DNA of 64,000 nucleotides from Mangrovimonas sp. ST2L15 (lineage in GTDB: Bacteria > Bacteroidota > Bacteroidia > Flavobacteriales > Flavobacteriaceae): NCBI RefSeq assembly GCF_001280515.1, contig NZ_LBIQ01000028.1, positions 1 to 64,000 on the forward strand, given 5' to 3'. Position numbers and translations under genes: made by a program. Below are positions 52,526-61,680 of the stretch, piece by piece (the stretch's first letter is position 1; every line of letters starts with the position of its first letter). The notes beneath the pieces were generated by a model. The model saw only the letters and a list, made by a program, of their open reading frames with translations. It did not search any database and was not told the origin of the DNA.

Positions 52526-53434
52526 TTATTTTATTAATGGTAGATTTTTTTGCTTCAACTTTTGGTTCATTCCTTCAATGCCTTGTAGGCCTCCGGTATG
52601 AATTGCCAAAATTTGCGACCCTTTTGGAAAAAAACCCTTCTTAATCAAATCAAAAATACCAAACATCATTTTCCCAGTATAAATGGGATCTAAAGGTATT
52701 TGATATTTCATTTTGAACTCATTAATAAAACCAATCAATTCCTGATTTATTTTACCATAACCACCAAAATGATAATCTGTAATTAATTTCCATTGGTCTT
52801 GGGTTGCAAACTTACGAATATCCTCTGACAAAAAATCACCTTTCAAAGCGGGAAATCCCAAAACCATCTGATCTTTATTTGAAGCATTTATTAAGCCAGA
52901 AATGGTTCCTCCCGTACCCACAGCACAACAGATATAATTCATTTCTTGATCAACCTGCGTCAATATCTCTTCACACCCCTGAACTGCCAAATTATTTGTT
53001 CCTCCTTCTGGAATCAAATAAAAGGATCCAAACTCTTCTCTTAAATTCTTAATGAAATGCGCCTCCGCTTTCAGACGATACTGGGACCGTGTGACAAATT
53101 TAAAGGTCATCCCCTGTAAGGCTGAATATGACAAAGTAGGATTGTCTGGAATCTTTAATTCCAATTCTTCTCCTCGAATAACTCCTATCGTTTCAAGACC
53201 AAATTCGTTACCTGCTGCAGCTACGGCAGCAATATGATTTGAAAATGCCCCTCCAAATGTCAGTAGTTTAGAATATCCCTTTTCCTGAGCTTCCAAAAGG
53301 TTATACTTCAATTTTCGATATTTATTCCCCGAAATCATAGGATGAATGCGATCCTCCCGTTTCATTGTAACAGAAATCCCTCCTAAAAAACTACCAACAA
53401 ATTGGTTTTCAACAGAATTAAAAGATAAATTCAT
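52526..53434 (-). CDS. PLP-dependent enzyme, ACC deaminase / D-cysteine desulfhydrase family
   Basis: A 302-residue fold-type II PLP enzyme. SGNKYRKLKYNL holds the PLP lysine, then LLTFGGAFSNHIAAVA, and CCAVGTGGTISG is the phosphate-binding loop. It could be an ACC deaminase or a D-cysteine desulfhydrase; the sequence does not decide. The ATG at 53434 was chosen; a TTG at 53443 would add three residues. First gene of a unit with the glucosaminidase and hemL. Confidence 0.9.
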   Translation of the reverse strand: MNLSFNSVENQFVGSFLGGISVTMKREDRIHPMISGNKYRKLKYNLLEAQEKGYSKLLTFGGAFSNHIAAVAAAGNEFGLETIGVIRGEELELKIPDNPTLSYSALQGMTFKFVTRSQYRLKAEAHFIKNLREEFGSFYLIPEGGTNNLAVQGCEEILTQVDQEMNYICCAVGTGGTISGLINASNKDQMVLGFPALKGDFLSEDIRKFATQDQWKLITDYHFGGYGKINQELIGFINEFKMKYQIPLDPIYTGKMMFGIFDLIKKGFFPKGSQILAIHTGGLQGIEGMNQKLKQKNLPLIK

Positions 53435-53684
53435 AAAAATCAAACAAATAGATGTTCATAATAATGGGAAATTAAAAAATATTCTATCTATTTTTTCCAA
53501 TATTCAACAATACACATTGATTTAACATTTTTAAAACAAATATTAATATATTTACATTAGTTTAATACACTTTTACCATTTACCCTCTCAAATCTTCCAA
53601 ACCACTAATACGCCAACTTATTTCTTTGGTATTCTAAGAATAATTAATAAATAGCAACCTAATTTGGGTTGCCTAGATTGGCAT

Positions 53685-56600
53685 ATGAAAAAAAATTACT
53701 TACAGGAAAATTGTTGTAAAGCATTCAAACATTTCATCTATACCCTCCTTCTTTTATCAGGTTTTTTTGTTCAAGCACAAACGACACTTTTTTTTGAAGA
53801 CTTTGAAGCAGCCTTAGGACCAGAAAATCAAGCAAGTCCATATCTTGGATGGCAGAACGGTCAATTTACTACCACACCAGCCACCAATGACAATTACTTC
53901 TGGGTATTTGACAACACACGATGTAATGTGATTTCTGGATCATATTCTATGGCAGTAAGTGTTAATAATCCAGCTACTTCTGGAACCATGCCTCAATACA
54001 AAGCCAACAAGGTAGCTGCCACCTTAGTATATTTCACAACCCCCATCGATGCGACCAACTTTGAATCGGTTACGTTAGATTTCAATTGGATTTGCCAAGG
54101 TGAGGCTAACTTTGATTATGGTTCGGTACTCTACTCCTTTGATGGTAATACTTGGGCCGTATTACCCGGAGAGTACGAAGGACAAAATACGACTCAAAGT
54201 GTAACCAATCTTGATTTATCTGTTGTTGATGGACAAAGTTTCTATTTGGGGTTTGGCTGGAATAATGATAACTCTACGGGAAATTATCCTGCATTTACTA
54301 TTGATGATATTGAAGTTAAAGGAACACCTTTACCCGCTTGCGCAACACCTTCTCAGCAACCCACAACCTTAACCTTATCGGCCACAGGAGATTCGGCATA
54401 TGGTTCATTTACCGCCCCTTCCCCAGAACCAGATAATTATTTGGTCGTAATCAGTACCTCGGCTACTCCCCCAACGCCTGTTGATGGGGTTAATTACAAT
54501 ATAGGAGACTCCATTGGAACCGCCACTGTTGTGGATATTGATGGCTCTACCAATTTCACCGCTACAGGTTTAACCCAGAACAACACCTATTACGTCTATG
54601 TTTTCTCGTTTAATTCAGACTGCACTGGAGGACCTTTATATTTTACAACTAATCCGTTATCTGGAAATGTTTTAACTCCAAATACTACCTATTGCTTACC
54701 ACTCAATGAAAACGTAACCTATAATGGAACTTCATATTATATTGATGATGTAGAATTTACAGGGTCACTTAACGATGTTTCTAATTTAAACTCAGGCAAT
54801 TCTACAAACGGATATTCAGACTGGACAAGTCTTGAAAATTGCATTCAAGCACAAGGCGAAGGAATAAATGTCTTCGTCGGCTCAGGAAATTATAATGGAA
54901 GATGGAAAGCATGGGTAGATTGGAATAAAGATGGTGATTTTTTAGACACTGGAGAATTGGTTTATGACACTGAAAGTATTGCAACTACAACTACAACTTT
55001 TGGGTTTACAATACCAGATAATCAAACTATAGGGGATTACCGTCTTAGAATTAGATTTCATAATACAATAGGTGGAAATTATTTTTATGACTTCAGCCCT
55101 TGTGAATTTTTTGATTTCTGGGATGACACAACAAACAACCCAAATGATGGTGATTTTAGACTTGGAGAGGCTGAAGATTATTTGTTTACAGTCATTGAAA
55201 ACTGTTCTGCTCAAATTACTACCATTACCGATGGCACAGCTTGTGGGGAAGGCAATGTAGATTTAACGGTTACCGGCACTTCAGATACTACACAATTCAA
55301 ATGGTATGACGCCGAGACAGGTGGCAGCCTTTTAGCCACAACCAATAGTGGTACTTGGTCACCATTCATTAGTGCCACTACCAGCTATTGGGTAACGGCC
55401 ACTAATGGCACGTGCGAATCGGTAAAAAGACTTGAGATTGTTGGCTTTGTGAATCCTATTACGACTTTGAGTTTCGTACCGGAAACACCGGAGATCTGTG
55501 GGGAAAATGATATTATAGAGATTTCAGCAACGGGGGATACCGAAATTGTCTACCTTATTGATGAAGATTTTGAAAGTGGATTAGGTTTGTTTTCTAGTGT
55601 TAACTATGACGCTAACAACACAACAATAGATAATGAATCCATGTGGCAAATTCAGACAAGTACATTTGTCCCTTCCTTATATGTATGGGAACCAGCCATC
55701 TCCTCTGGGTTTGGCACAAATAATTTTGTAATGACCACCTCTGATGTCAATCCTACGTATTATATTGAAAATTCATTGGAATCTTCTAGTGTTGACACTT
55801 CAACATTTAGTGATCTAACCTTATCTTTTGATATGTATTTCTCTCGTTACCTAGTCGGAGTTCCTGAAGAAGTAACGGTTGACGTTTCTACAGATGGCGG
55901 CACCAATTGGACCAATGTACAAACATATACAGATGATATAGGATACGGTACTAGCTTTAGTAATTTAACTATTGATTTATCAGCATATGTTAATCAAACG
56001 AATTTACAAGTCCGTTTTTATTACTATGCTGCTTGGTGTGATGGAGTCGCTCTAGATAACATTAAACTTTATGGCTCCAGACCGCTAACGCCATCTTTTA
56101 CATGGTCTGGGACACCTGCCGTGGATGCCTATACCGATGCAGCAGCTACTATTCCTTATGTTCCTGGAACTTCTATAGGAACCGTCTATGTAAAGCCAAC
56201 CATCACTCAATTAGAGTTGGAAGATTTTACATTTACAGCAATTGCCACTCTTAATAACGGCTGTGACATCAGTAAAGATGTCATCATTTCCAATAAAACC
56301 AAGGTTTGGAAAGGCACAGATAATAGCAACTGGAATGAAGCTAACAATTGGGCTCCTTACGGAGTTCCTGATGAAACCAATTGTGTTATTATACAAGACT
56401 CCGAAAGTAACATTCCTTACTTATCAACCCCAATCCCGCCAGTTTTAAATACGGCTTATGCTAAAAACTTGACCATCAAAGACAGTGGAAACCTAAATGT
56501 TTTAGCTGACAATAATTTAGTCGTCATGGATTGGATCGCCATTGAAGACAACACCGATTCTTCTGTTTTAGAGCTAGATGTGCGAAATGGAGCCAACTTG

Positions 56601-58079
56601 GTCCAGATTAATAATGCCACTAATTCAGGTGAAATCCACCTTAAGAGAATTGCAGATGTGGATGATGCGACAGATTATGTCTATTGGTCTGCTCCTGTAG
56701 CTAATTTTTCCTCCGGTAATCTACCTTCTGGCGGCCTTATTTGGAAATGGATTCCATCAGTCAACAATGGGGGAACATACACCAGTAATTTCGGAAATTG
56801 GATTTATGGTAATGAAATCATGACAAGTGGAATGGGATACATTTCAAATTCACCAACCAACACGAGTTTTACTACAGAATTTATAGGAACACCAAACAAC
56901 GGGGATATTTCTGTTCCTATTTCCAGAGGAACATATACTGGAGCTGATTATACCACAGGACCAACCACTACCCCTGTAACTGAAGATGATGACAACTGGA
57001 ACCTCTTAGGGAATCCATACCCATCAGCCATAAGTGCCGATAAGTTTCTTGCAAACAACTCTACATACTTGGAACCATTTATCCAATTATGGACCCATGG
57101 CATTTCTCCATCAACAGCCACAGTTGATCCATTCTATGGAGATTATGCTTCCAATTATGATTCCGCAGATTATTTAACATATAATGCCACTGGAGGCACC
57201 CAATTTGGTTTTGAAGGATTTATCGCGGCCGGTCAAGGATTTTTCACTCTTATGACAGATAATGGAAGTACCTCTGAAACTGCCAATTTTGACAACAGCA
57301 TGCGATATGAGTATGACTCTGTTAGCTATGAAACTTATGACAATTCACAATTTTACAAGACTAATAGCAATTCCACTGCATCCACAACTTTTGATGAAAA
57401 GCACCGCATTTGGCTATCCTTGTCATCTCCTGGCTTACCAACCTCCAATATTTTAGTGGGATATGTTTCCAATGCTATAAATGGCTATGACCCGATTTAT
57501 GATGCACCTGCTCAAGGCGTGAAAATTGAATTTGAACTATACTCACTAGTTGATGATAAATCTCTGGCCATCCAAGGAAAAAGCGTTCCATTTGATGAAT
57601 TGGACACCGTACCCCTGGGTCTCAAATTACCTCAAAATGGAAATTATACCATTTCCATAAATCATGTGGACGGACTTTTTGAAGACGCCACCCAAAACAT
57701 TTATTTAGAAGACACTTATACGGGAATTATTTCAGATTTAAGAATGGCTCCTTTCAGCTTTAACAGTGATGAGGGCATTTACAACGATCGATTTATTTTA
57801 AGGTACACTAATGAAACGCTTAGTTTACCTGAATCTATATTGGAAAATACCATTTCAATAAAAGCTCCAAACGGCAGTTATATTTTGGTGAATTCATCCC
57901 AAGGTCCCATTGAAGAAATTCATATTTTAGACCTCACAGGAAAGCGCCTTATACAAGAGAATGCACTCAGCTCCTCTCAGGTAAAGTTAGAATCCTTAAA
58001 TCTTTCAACAGGTTCCTATTTGGTTTCCGTAACCCTTAAAAATGGATTTAAGAAAACTCAAAAAGTGATTTTAAAATAA
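53685..58079 (+). CDS. Large type IX secretion cargo protein (FN3-like, GEVED, Ig-like, MAM-like domains)
   Basis: A 1464-residue surface or secreted protein. A signal peptide ends FFVQAQ. In order I see a MAM-like anchor domain (about 30-215), a fibronectin-type region (215-330), a GEVED domain (about 330-500, WKAWVDWNKDGDF and RLRIRFHN, LGEAEDYLFTV), an Ig-like unit (500-590), a second MAM-like domain placed inside another Ig-like unit (about 620-870), a beta-rich region and a type A sorting signal (last 75 residues, IHILDLTGKRL and GSYLVSVTLKNG). The ATG at 53685 gives the signal peptide. It lies alone, with 250 nt AT-rich sequence upstream. Confidence 0.9.
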   Translation: MKKNYLQENCCKAFKHFIYTLLLLSGFFVQAQTTLFFEDFEAALGPENQASPYLGWQNGQFTTTPATNDNYFWVFDNTRCNVISGSYSMAVSVNNPATSGTMPQYKANKVAATLVYFTTPIDATNFESVTLDFNWICQGEANFDYGSVLYSFDGNTWAVLPGEYEGQNTTQSVTNLDLSVVDGQSFYLGFGWNNDNSTGNYPAFTIDDIEVKGTPLPACATPSQQPTTLTLSATGDSAYGSFTAPSPEPDNYLVVISTSATPPTPVDGVNYNIGDSIGTATVVDIDGSTNFTATGLTQNNTYYVYVFSFNSDCTGGPLYFTTNPLSGNVLTPNTTYCLPLNENVTYNGTSYYIDDVEFTGSLNDVSNLNSGNSTNGYSDWTSLENCIQAQGEGINVFVGSGNYNGRWKAWVDWNKDGDFLDTGELVYDTESIATTTTTFGFTIPDNQTIGDYRLRIRFHNTIGGNYFYDFSPCEFFDFWDDTTNNPNDGDFRLGEAEDYLFTVIENCSAQITTITDGTACGEGNVDLTVTGTSDTTQFKWYDAETGGSLLATTNSGTWSPFISATTSYWVTATNGTCESVKRLEIVGFVNPITTLSFVPETPEICGENDIIEISATGDTEIVYLIDEDFESGLGLFSSVNYDANNTTIDNESMWQIQTSTFVPSLYVWEPAISSGFGTNNFVMTTSDVNPTYYIENSLESSSVDTSTFSDLTLSFDMYFSRYLVGVPEEVTVDVSTDGGTNWTNVQTYTDDIGYGTSFSNLTIDLSAYVNQTNLQVRFYYYAAWCDGVALDNIKLYGSRPLTPSFTWSGTPAVDAYTDAAATIPYVPGTSIGTVYVKPTITQLELEDFTFTAIATLNNGCDISKDVIISNKTKVWKGTDNSNWNEANNWAPYGVPDETNCVIIQDSESNIPYLSTPIPPVLNTAYAKNLTIKDSGNLNVLADNNLVVMDWIAIEDNTDSSVLELDVRNGANLVQINNATNSGEIHLKRIADVDDATDYVYWSAPVANFSSGNLPSGGLIWKWIPSVNNGGTYTSNFGNWIYGNEIMTSGMGYISNSPTNTSFTTEFIGTPNNGDISVPISRGTYTGADYTTGPTTTPVTEDDDNWNLLGNPYPSAISADKFLANNSTYLEPFIQLWTHGISPSTATVDPFYGDYASNYDSADYLTYNATGGTQFGFEGFIAAGQGFFTLMTDNGSTSETANFDNSMRYEYDSVSYETYDNSQFYKTNSNSTASTTFDEKHRIWLSLSSPGLPTSNILVGYVSNAINGYDPIYDAPAQGVKIEFELYSLVDDKSLAIQGKSVPFDELDTVPLGLKLPQNGNYTISINHVDGLFEDATQNIYLEDTYTGIISDLRMAPFSFNSDEGIYNDRFILRYTNETLSLPESILENTISIKAPNGSYILVNSSQGPIEEIHILDLTGKRLIQENALSSSQVKLESLNLSTGSYLVSVTLKNGFKKTQKVILK

Positions 58080-58086
58080 ACACCAA

Positions 58087-58410
58087 CTAAATATATTTTA
58101 AAAAGGCCCAAACAGATCTTGATTTTAGATAGTCAGGATCTGTTTCGTTTAAATAAGCTTCTCTTTCAAAGGAAATGTTCCGATAGGCCAATCGTTTATT
58201 TTTATACTTGAAGAATCGTATGGTAAATTCCAAAAAATACCACACATAAAAAGGAATAATAAAAAGTTCCAATTGCTGTACTTTGTGGATCCTTTCATGA
58301 AGCAACAATACCTTGTCATTTCTTAATTCGGGATATTTTAAAATGATAAAAGGAAAAATAGTCAAACCACTATAGCCTTTTGGTATCAATTTTTTTGAAA
58401 TGACAATCAT
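58087..58410 (-). CDS. Small HExxH-containing membrane protein of unknown function
   Basis: A 107-residue protein with HERIH at 38-42, which fits the HExxH zinc motif of gluzincin metalloproteases, followed by KVQQLEL and a hydrophobic stretch (about 48-66). A conserved-looking FEREAYLNE at 81-89 could supply the third ligand. The domain is far shorter than a usual protease. No known family recognised. It starts 46 nt from the divergent DUF5522 gene and its stop faces the large cargo gene 7 nt away. Confidence 0.72.
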   Translation of the reverse strand: MIVISKKLIPKGYSGLTIFPFIILKYPELRNDKVLLLHERIHKVQQLELFIIPFYVWYFLEFTIRFFKYKNKRLAYRNISFEREAYLNETDPDYLKSRSVWAFLKYI

Positions 58411-58444
58411 ATTTTCAGAAAACTAAAATCAATCCAAATTACAT

Positions 58445-58452
58445 TATCTTTG
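58445..58452 (+). promoter_or_regulatory. Candidate -7 promoter box for the DUF5522 gene, 4 nt from the start codon
   Basis: TATCTTTG matching TAnnTTTG with 4 nt to the ATG at 58457; a leaderless transcript is implied and supports the small gene. Confidence 0.55.
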
Positions 58453-58456
58453 CCAC

Positions 58457-58618
58457 ATGATAAAAAAAAGAATTCCTATTGAGGAAGGCGATTATTATTT
58501 AACCCCTGAAGGCTACCGATGCTTTACCGAACAATACCATTTAAAAAGAGGTTATTGTTGTGAAAGTGGCTGTAGGCATTGCCCATACGGATATAACAAA
58601 AAGACAAATTCGCAATAG
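58457..58618 (+). CDS. DUF5522-like cysteine-rich small protein (53 residues)
   Basis: A 53-residue gene, easily overlooked for its size. It reads MIKKRIPIEEGDYYLTPEG, then FTEQYHLKRG and YCCESGCRHCPYGY, with four cysteines (C-C-x3-C-x2-C) at the C-terminus. The GYCCESGCRHCPYGY ending is typical of DUF5522 proteins; they may bind a metal or cluster, but the function is unknown. The TATCTTTG box 4 nt upstream and the head-to-head HExxH gene support it as real. Confidence 0.82.
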   Translation: MIKKRIPIEEGDYYLTPEGYRCFTEQYHLKRGYCCESGCRHCPYGYNKKTNSQ

Positions 58619-58661
58619 CCTTGGATCGGTTGTTAATGACATATCGCAAAAAAGTTGCCAA

Positions 58662-58691
58662 TACCCACCACCGGGTAGATATTCGTTACCC
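58662..58691 (+). promoter_or_regulatory. Alternative hairpins in the hutU leader
   Basis: TACCC (58662-58666) can pair with GGGTA (58673-58677), or that GGGTA can pair with TACCC (58687-58691), which is followed by CTAGTTTTT. The two stems exclude each other. They lie between the DUF5522 gene and hutU. Stems of 5 bp are weak, so this is a candidate only. Confidence 0.25.
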
Positions 58692-58745
58692 CTAGTTTTT
58701 CTTGAACACTTCACACCAAACAAGTTTAACTAAATTAAAGCAACC

Positions 58746-60734
58746 ATGACATTTAAAGAAGAAATATTACAGGGGATACCAAGTGAATTACCTACCCCAA
58801 AACCATTCGAAAATCAAATAAACCACGCTCCTAAACGAAAGGAAATTTTATCCCAAGAAGAAAAAACCTTGGCACTTAAAAATGCCCTTAGGTATTTTGA
58901 GCCTAAACATCATAAAACTTTAATCCCTGAATTTAGGGAAGAGCTAGAAACCTATGGACGAATTTACATGTACAGATTCCGTCCCAATTATAAAATGTAT
59001 GCTCGCCCTATAGAGGAATACCCGGCAAAAAGCAAGCAGGCTGCAGCCATTATGTTGATGATTCAAAACAACCTAGACTATGCTGTAGCCCAACATCCAC
59101 ATGAATTAATTACCTATGGTGGTAATGGTGCTGTCTTTCAAAATTGGGCCCAATACTTATTAACCATGAAATATTTGGCTCAAATGACCGATGAACAAAC
59201 ATTGGTTATGTATTCTGGCCACCCAATGGGCTTGTTCCCTTCTCACAAAGAGGCTCCAAGGGTTGTGGTTACCAATGGAATGATGACACCTAATTATTCT
59301 AAACCAGACGATTGGGAAAAATTCAATGCGTTAGGTGTCACTCAGTACGGACAAATGACAGCTGGGAGTTATATGTACATCGGTCCACAAGGTATTGTTC
59401 ACGGAACTACAATTACCGTTTTAAACGGATTCAGAAAAATAAACAAAACACCTAAAGGTCACCTCTTTGTTACATCTGGTCTTGGCGGAATGAGTGGTGC
59501 TCAACCAAAGGCAGGAAATATTGCAGGTTGCATCACCGTTTGTGCGGAGGTGAATCCTAAAATCACCAAAATTAGACATGAACAAGGATGGATTGATGAA
59601 ATCATTACCAATTTAGATGACCTAGTTTCTAGGGTACAAAAAGCAAAAACAGCTGAAGAAACCATCTCATTGGCCTATCTAGGCAATGTGGTTGATGTTT
59701 GGGAAAAGTTTGATGCTGAAAACATTCAAATAGATTTAGGAAGTGACCAAACATCCCTTCACAACCCATGGGCTGGAGGATACTATCCTGCGGGCCTATC
59801 TTTTGAAGAAGCTAATAATATGATGGCAAGCATTCCAGAACTATTCAGGGACAAAGTGCAAGAAAGCCTACGTCGTCATGCTAATGCTATCAATAAACAT
59901 ACAGCCAAAGGCACCTATTTTTTTGATTACGGAAATGCCTTTTTATTGGAAGCTTCCCGAGCCGGAGCAGATGTAATGGCTGAAAACCCAACTATAGGTC
60001 GTGAATTTAAGTATCCTAGCTATGTACAGGATATCATGGGACCCATGTGTTTTGACTATGGATTCGGACCATTCAGATGGGTTTGCACTTCAGGAAAACC
60101 AGAAGATCTAGAAAAAACAGATACTTTAGCTTGTCAAGTTTTGGAAGATTTAATGAAGCAAGCCCCAGAAGACATCCAACAACAAATGGCAGATAATATT
60201 CAATGGATCAAAGGTGCACAGGAAAACAAACTTGTTGTTGGTTCCCAAGCCAGAATTCTTTATGCCGATGCAGAGGGTCGCATGAGAATTGCAAAGGCCT
60301 TCAATGATGCTATTGCCAATGGGGAAATAGGCTACGTTGTTTTAGGAAGAGATCATCATGATGTTTCAGGTACAGATTCTCCTTACCGAGAAACAAGCAA
60401 CATCTATGACGGATCCCGATTTACTGCCGATATGGCCATTCACAATGTTATTGGAGATAGTTTTAGAGGCGCTACCTGGGTGAGTATTCACAACGGTGGT
60501 GGCGTTGGATGGGGTGAAGTTATAAATGGCGGATTCGGCATGGTTCTTGATGGTACTTTAGAAGCAGAAAAGCGCTTAAAATCAATGCTTTTCTGGGATG
60601 TCAACAATGGTATTTCAAGACGCAGTTGGGCCAGAAATGATGGTGCGATGACAGCCATTCAAAGAGCCATGGAAAACGAGCCATTACTAAGCGTAACTTT
60701 ACCAAATTTAGTTGACGAAAATTTGCTAAATTAG
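58746..60734 (+). CDS. hutU: Urocanate hydratase
   Basis: Converts urocanate to imidazolonepropionate in histidine breakdown, with tightly bound NAD. The 662 residues are longer than the usual 550-560, as in Bacteroidetes forms. Motifs include ITYGGNGAVFQNW, LFVTSGLGGMSGAQPKAGNI, the active-site region GFGPFRWVCTSGKPEDL and GRDHHDVSGTDSPYRET. No other hut gene is in the window. The DUF4136 lipoprotein follows 19 nt later. Confidence 0.96.
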   Translation: MTFKEEILQGIPSELPTPKPFENQINHAPKRKEILSQEEKTLALKNALRYFEPKHHKTLIPEFREELETYGRIYMYRFRPNYKMYARPIEEYPAKSKQAAAIMLMIQNNLDYAVAQHPHELITYGGNGAVFQNWAQYLLTMKYLAQMTDEQTLVMYSGHPMGLFPSHKEAPRVVVTNGMMTPNYSKPDDWEKFNALGVTQYGQMTAGSYMYIGPQGIVHGTTITVLNGFRKINKTPKGHLFVTSGLGGMSGAQPKAGNIAGCITVCAEVNPKITKIRHEQGWIDEIITNLDDLVSRVQKAKTAEETISLAYLGNVVDVWEKFDAENIQIDLGSDQTSLHNPWAGGYYPAGLSFEEANNMMASIPELFRDKVQESLRRHANAINKHTAKGTYFFDYGNAFLLEASRAGADVMAENPTIGREFKYPSYVQDIMGPMCFDYGFGPFRWVCTSGKPEDLEKTDTLACQVLEDLMKQAPEDIQQQMADNIQWIKGAQENKLVVGSQARILYADAEGRMRIAKAFNDAIANGEIGYVVLGRDHHDVSGTDSPYRETSNIYDGSRFTADMAIHNVIGDSFRGATWVSIHNGGGVGWGEVINGGFGMVLDGTLEAEKRLKSMLFWDVNNGISRRSWARNDGAMTAIQRAMENEPLLSVTLPNLVDENLLN

Positions 60735-60753
60735 AAGGACTAAATCATACGCT

Positions 60754-61293
60754 ATGAAAAACACTTTAAGAACTTTTGGAGTATTACTTTTGTTAATCTC
60801 CGTATCCTCTTGCACCTCTGTGAGGGTGGCAACGGATTATGACAAAAACGCAAATTTTGACAATTATAAATCATTTGCCTTTTACAAACCAGGTATTGAT
60901 AAAGCCGAAATAAGCGATTTAGACAAAAGAAGGATTCTTCGAGCCATTGAAACCGAGATGTTAGCCAAAGGCTTTACCAAATCTGAAACTCCCGATTTGT
61001 TAATAAGCATTTTTACCAAATCTAGAGAGCAAGTGAATGTTTACAACAACGGCTGGGGACCATATGGTTATGGTTGGGGCTGGAGTCCTTATTACTGGAA
61101 CTCTTACAGTTCTGTATCAACAAGCACCGAAGGAACCTTATATGTTGATCTTATTGATGCCCAAAGAAAAGAATTGGTTTGGCAGGGTGTTGGAAGTGGA
61201 TACCTGACTCAAAACATGGATAAGAAAATTGAAAGAATTTCTGAATTTGTCCATGAAATCCTAATGCAATATCCTCCTGGACAAAAAAAATAA
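60754..61293 (+). CDS. DUF4136 family lipoprotein
   Basis: A 179-residue lipoprotein (cysteine 20, VSSC) of the DUF4136 family: TSVRVATDYDKNANFDNYKSF at the start, LDKRRILRAIETEMLAKGF, then a Gly/Tyr/Trp-rich loop (WGPYGYGWGWSPYYW) and YVDLIDAQRKELVWQG. Function unknown; outer-membrane lipoprotein likely. It follows hutU by 19 nt but is probably not linked in function. It ends at a bidirectional terminator. Confidence 0.88.
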   Translation: MKNTLRTFGVLLLLISVSSCTSVRVATDYDKNANFDNYKSFAFYKPGIDKAEISDLDKRRILRAIETEMLAKGFTKSETPDLLISIFTKSREQVNVYNNGWGPYGYGWGWSPYYWNSYSSVSTSTEGTLYVDLIDAQRKELVWQGVGSGYLTQNMDKKIERISEFVHEILMQYPPGQKK

Positions 61294-61299
61294 AGCATA

Positions 61300-61326
61300 A
61301 AAAAAGCGACTTTAAGTCGCTTTTTT
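61300..61326. terminator. Bidirectional terminator between the DUF4136 gene and the small secreted gene
   Basis: AAAAAAGCGACT / AGTCGCTTTTTT with a 3-nt loop and flanking A and T tracts. Confidence 0.92.
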
Positions 61327-61680
61327 TTATTTAGGCATATCCATGTAATGATACTTCTTATATTGTTCTGGTGTTAGGATATCAGTCATCTTAAGATCTA
61401 GATTTTCATTAATGACATCCATTCTAGCTTTCTCTAATTTTGGCTCTAAATTAGCTTTTTTAATCTCTCCTGTATTCTTTGCAGCCTCAACAAACACTTC
61501 AAGAACCAACTCTTCCTGTTGCCCGTTTAAATGTAGTTTTTTACTCAATTCTATTGCATCCTGTTTAGCCTGTGCAATTAAATCTTCTGATGCAGCAACT
61601 TTTTTATCTTGAGCTACAGTAGTTTGCATTCCAACAAAGAAAAGCAACATAAAACCAAATAAGGAAATGACCTTTTTCAT
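61327..61680 (-). CDS. Small secreted helical protein, Spy/CpxP-like
   Basis: A 117-residue protein with a signal peptide ending TTVAQ and a helical mature part with LHLNGQQEELVLEVF and, near the C-terminus, ILTPEQYKKYHYM, an LTxxQ-type motif as in CpxP/Spy proteins. Function is inferred from the motif only. It is a single gene on the minus strand, sharing a terminator with the DUF4136 gene, and its upstream region is a long AT-rich gap. Confidence 0.75.
   Translation of the reverse strand: MKKVISLFGFMLLFFVGMQTTVAQDKKVAASEDLIAQAKQDAIELSKKLHLNGQQEELVLEVFVEAAKNTGEIKKANLEPKLEKARMDVINENLDLKMTDILTPEQYKKYHYMDMPK

Noticed and set aside
53654-53672. Hairpin GCAACC / GGTTGC just before the large cargo gene
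   Set aside because: Six pairs with a 7-nt loop and no T tract or conserved context; it may be chance, and no function can be claimed.
58541-58723. A 60-codon minus-strand frame over the DUF5522 gene
   Set aside because: It overlaps the cysteine-rich gene that has a promoter box and a family-like motif; the antisense product has no features.
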